Assembly (NCBI GenBank): GCA_910579605.1
Contig: CAJTUG010000007.1
Location: forward strand, 52,513-69,136
Reading direction: 5' to 3'
Source of the DNA: an uncultured Muribaculaceae bacterium
GTDB lineage: Bacteria; Bacteroidota; Bacteroidia; Bacteroidales; Muribaculaceae
DNA: 16,624 bases
Shown: in pieces, positions 15,666 to 16,624 of the stretch
Layout: each line of letters starts with the position of its first letter
Position numbering within the stretch: position 1 is the stretch's first letter
Position numbers and translations under genes: made by a program
Notes under the pieces: generated by a model
The model's database searches: none
What the model saw: the letters and a program-made list of their open reading frames with translations, nothing else
What the model was told of the DNA's origin: nothing

Positions 15666-16624
15666 TCAGAATGATATTCTGCTTATAATATCTCCCAATG
15701 CACGGTTGACCTCCGGCTTTAGTTGGCTGCGCTTGAGATGGACGATATAAGCAATGGTCATATATCCAAGCCACAGATTATAGTGATTGTCAAACGATGG
15801 AGATAGAGTAGTGCCGTTACCTTGCAGACGGGCAAACAGATCGGAAAGCTCGTCGTGGCTGTAATTTTCCTTCCGTTCCTTGTCTATATATTCAAAAGCA
15901 TCAAGATAATTCTCGTCGGAGATTATTCGGGCTTTGGCTTTCTGTTCTTCGGTGAGCATGGAGTAGCCGAAATCATTTACAAATCCGTTGATTAATGATG
16001 CCATCATATCAGCAACGAGACTTTCTTTCACATCTGCCAAATTTGTAATATTTACCTCATTTTTGATTTTTTCGGCAAGTCGGTCGGCAAGATGCAGCCG
16101 TTCGGCGGTGTCTTTAAGGGTTTTTGTAAGGTCTTTCATCAATACAGGGCTAAAGCTGTCAGACCCGGTAAAAGTATTCATAAGACCCTCAGAACCTATC
16201 TTCTCATGCCATAGCTCCAATATATTGTCCGATATGAATGCTTCGTTGGTCTTAGGACGCATTGTCGGTTCAAAGAGTATTGCAGGGTCTATATTTTTTT
16301 GCTCCAGACGTTCTGTCGCAATCTGTTTGGTACTCCAACGATAGACAGTCATGAGCTTATGCCATTTCTCGTCTTCGGTAGTGCAGCCCTCAAAATTGTT
16401 ACACCGTTTGCGGATTAGTTCATAGTCCTTTATATTGTTTATCTCGTTGTTGATTTGTGTTCCGTGGACAAGAGAATGTATAGCCCCGAGACATTCTACT
16501 TCTGTAACTTGGAGCGCTTGGATGAGATGCCCGAAATAATAGTTGTCGAAATTGCAGGTTGAGTCAAGCTCCCAATGGATATTTCCGGCTGTAGTAATGT
16601 TTTGCTCCAATTTCTCGTCGTCGG
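15666..16624 (-). CDS. Helical hypothetical protein, C-terminal part (possibly SrfC/Virul_Fac-like)
   Basis: The frame is open to the window edge, so only the C-terminal 318 or so residues are seen. A TTG codon at 16608-16610 could be read as a start, but the frame continues upstream without a stop (DDEKLEQN), so the gene most likely begins outside the window. The visible part is almost entirely helical and charged, with no signal peptide, membrane helix or nucleotide-binding motif. Segments include HLIQALQVTEVECLGAIHSL, a central Lys/Glu-rich stretch and a C-terminus with NHYNLWLGYMTIAYIV. The late pattern in which an N-x-x-L motif follows a helical tail loosely recalls the end of SrfC (Virul_Fac) proteins. 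I hold this at low confidence. It is the first visible gene of the operon, and the operon promoter is not in the window. Confidence 0.75.
   Translation of the reverse strand, partial: DDEKLEQNITTAGNIHWELDSTCNFDNYYFGHLIQALQVTEVECLGAIHSLVHGTQINNEINNIKDYELIRKRCNNFEGCTTEDEKWHKLMTVYRWSTKQIATERLEQKNIDPAILFEPTMRPKTNEAFISDNILELWHEKIGSEGLMNTFTGSDSFSPVLMKDLTKTLKDTAERLHLADRLAEKIKNEVNITNLADVKESLVADMMASLINGFVNDFGYSMLTEEQKAKARIISDENYLDAFEYIDKERKENYSHDELSDLFARLQGNGTTLSPSFDNHYNLWLGYMTIAYIVHLKRSQLKPEVNRALGDIISRISF

Noticed and set aside
16608..16610. TTG as the start codon of the rightmost gene
   Set aside because: The frame stays open to the window edge, and the protein has no N-terminal features there, so truncation by the window is more likely.

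Overview
The window looks like chromosome from a member of the Bacteroidales (Bacteroides, Parabacteroides or Muribaculaceae type). This is inferred from moderate GC content, A-rich translation starts without clear Shine-Dalgarno sequences, a TAnnTTTG-type promoter element, and protein families that I recall as common in that order. No RNA gene, insertion sequence, CRISPR array, integrase or attachment site is visible. The longest stretch without a gene is only about 73 bases, so coding density is very high.

The left third (1-5090) is on the + strand. It holds the 3' part of an exodeoxyribonuclease III gene, then a two-gene unit joined by an ATGA stop/start overlap. The first gene of the unit encodes a 1000-residue fusion of two receiver-like domains with a PEP/pyruvate-binding (PPDK N-terminal, ATP-grasp-like) domain. 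It has no visible phosphohistidine swivel motif. The second encodes a 456-residue coiled-coil protein that ends in QLSLF, an exact match to the classical beta sliding clamp binding pentapeptide.

The right two thirds (5091-16624) form one dense - strand operon of nine genes, the first cut by the window edge, with gaps of 2 to 47 bases. In transcription order it encodes: (1) the C-terminal part of a helical protein that may be SrfC/Virul_Fac-like; (2) a membrane-tethered subtilisin-family (S8) protease with an intact Asp/His/Asn/Ser set and a propeptide-like domain; (3) a four-helix membrane protein with a large predicted periplasmic domain; (4) a 658-residue GTPase with a helical-repeat N-terminus; (5) a 654-residue protein with a large cytoplasmic part, one membrane helix and an acidic tail; (6) a membrane-anchored helical periplasmic protein; (7) a 597-residue beta-rich, C-terminally anchored protein; (8) a DUF1294 small membrane protein; and (9) a membrane-anchored DUF2135/YfaP-like domain protein. 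The two transcription units converge with their stop codons directly abutting at 5090/5091.

The operon is the most interesting part. It combines a P-loop GTPase with a tethered protease and at least five further membrane-anchored proteins, most of them unrecognised. The parts resemble themes in published GTPase/peptidase conflict systems and in srfABC-type loci, but this exact set is not one I can name. I propose, as inference only, a GTP-controlled envelope assembly that regulates or delivers proteolysis across the inner membrane.
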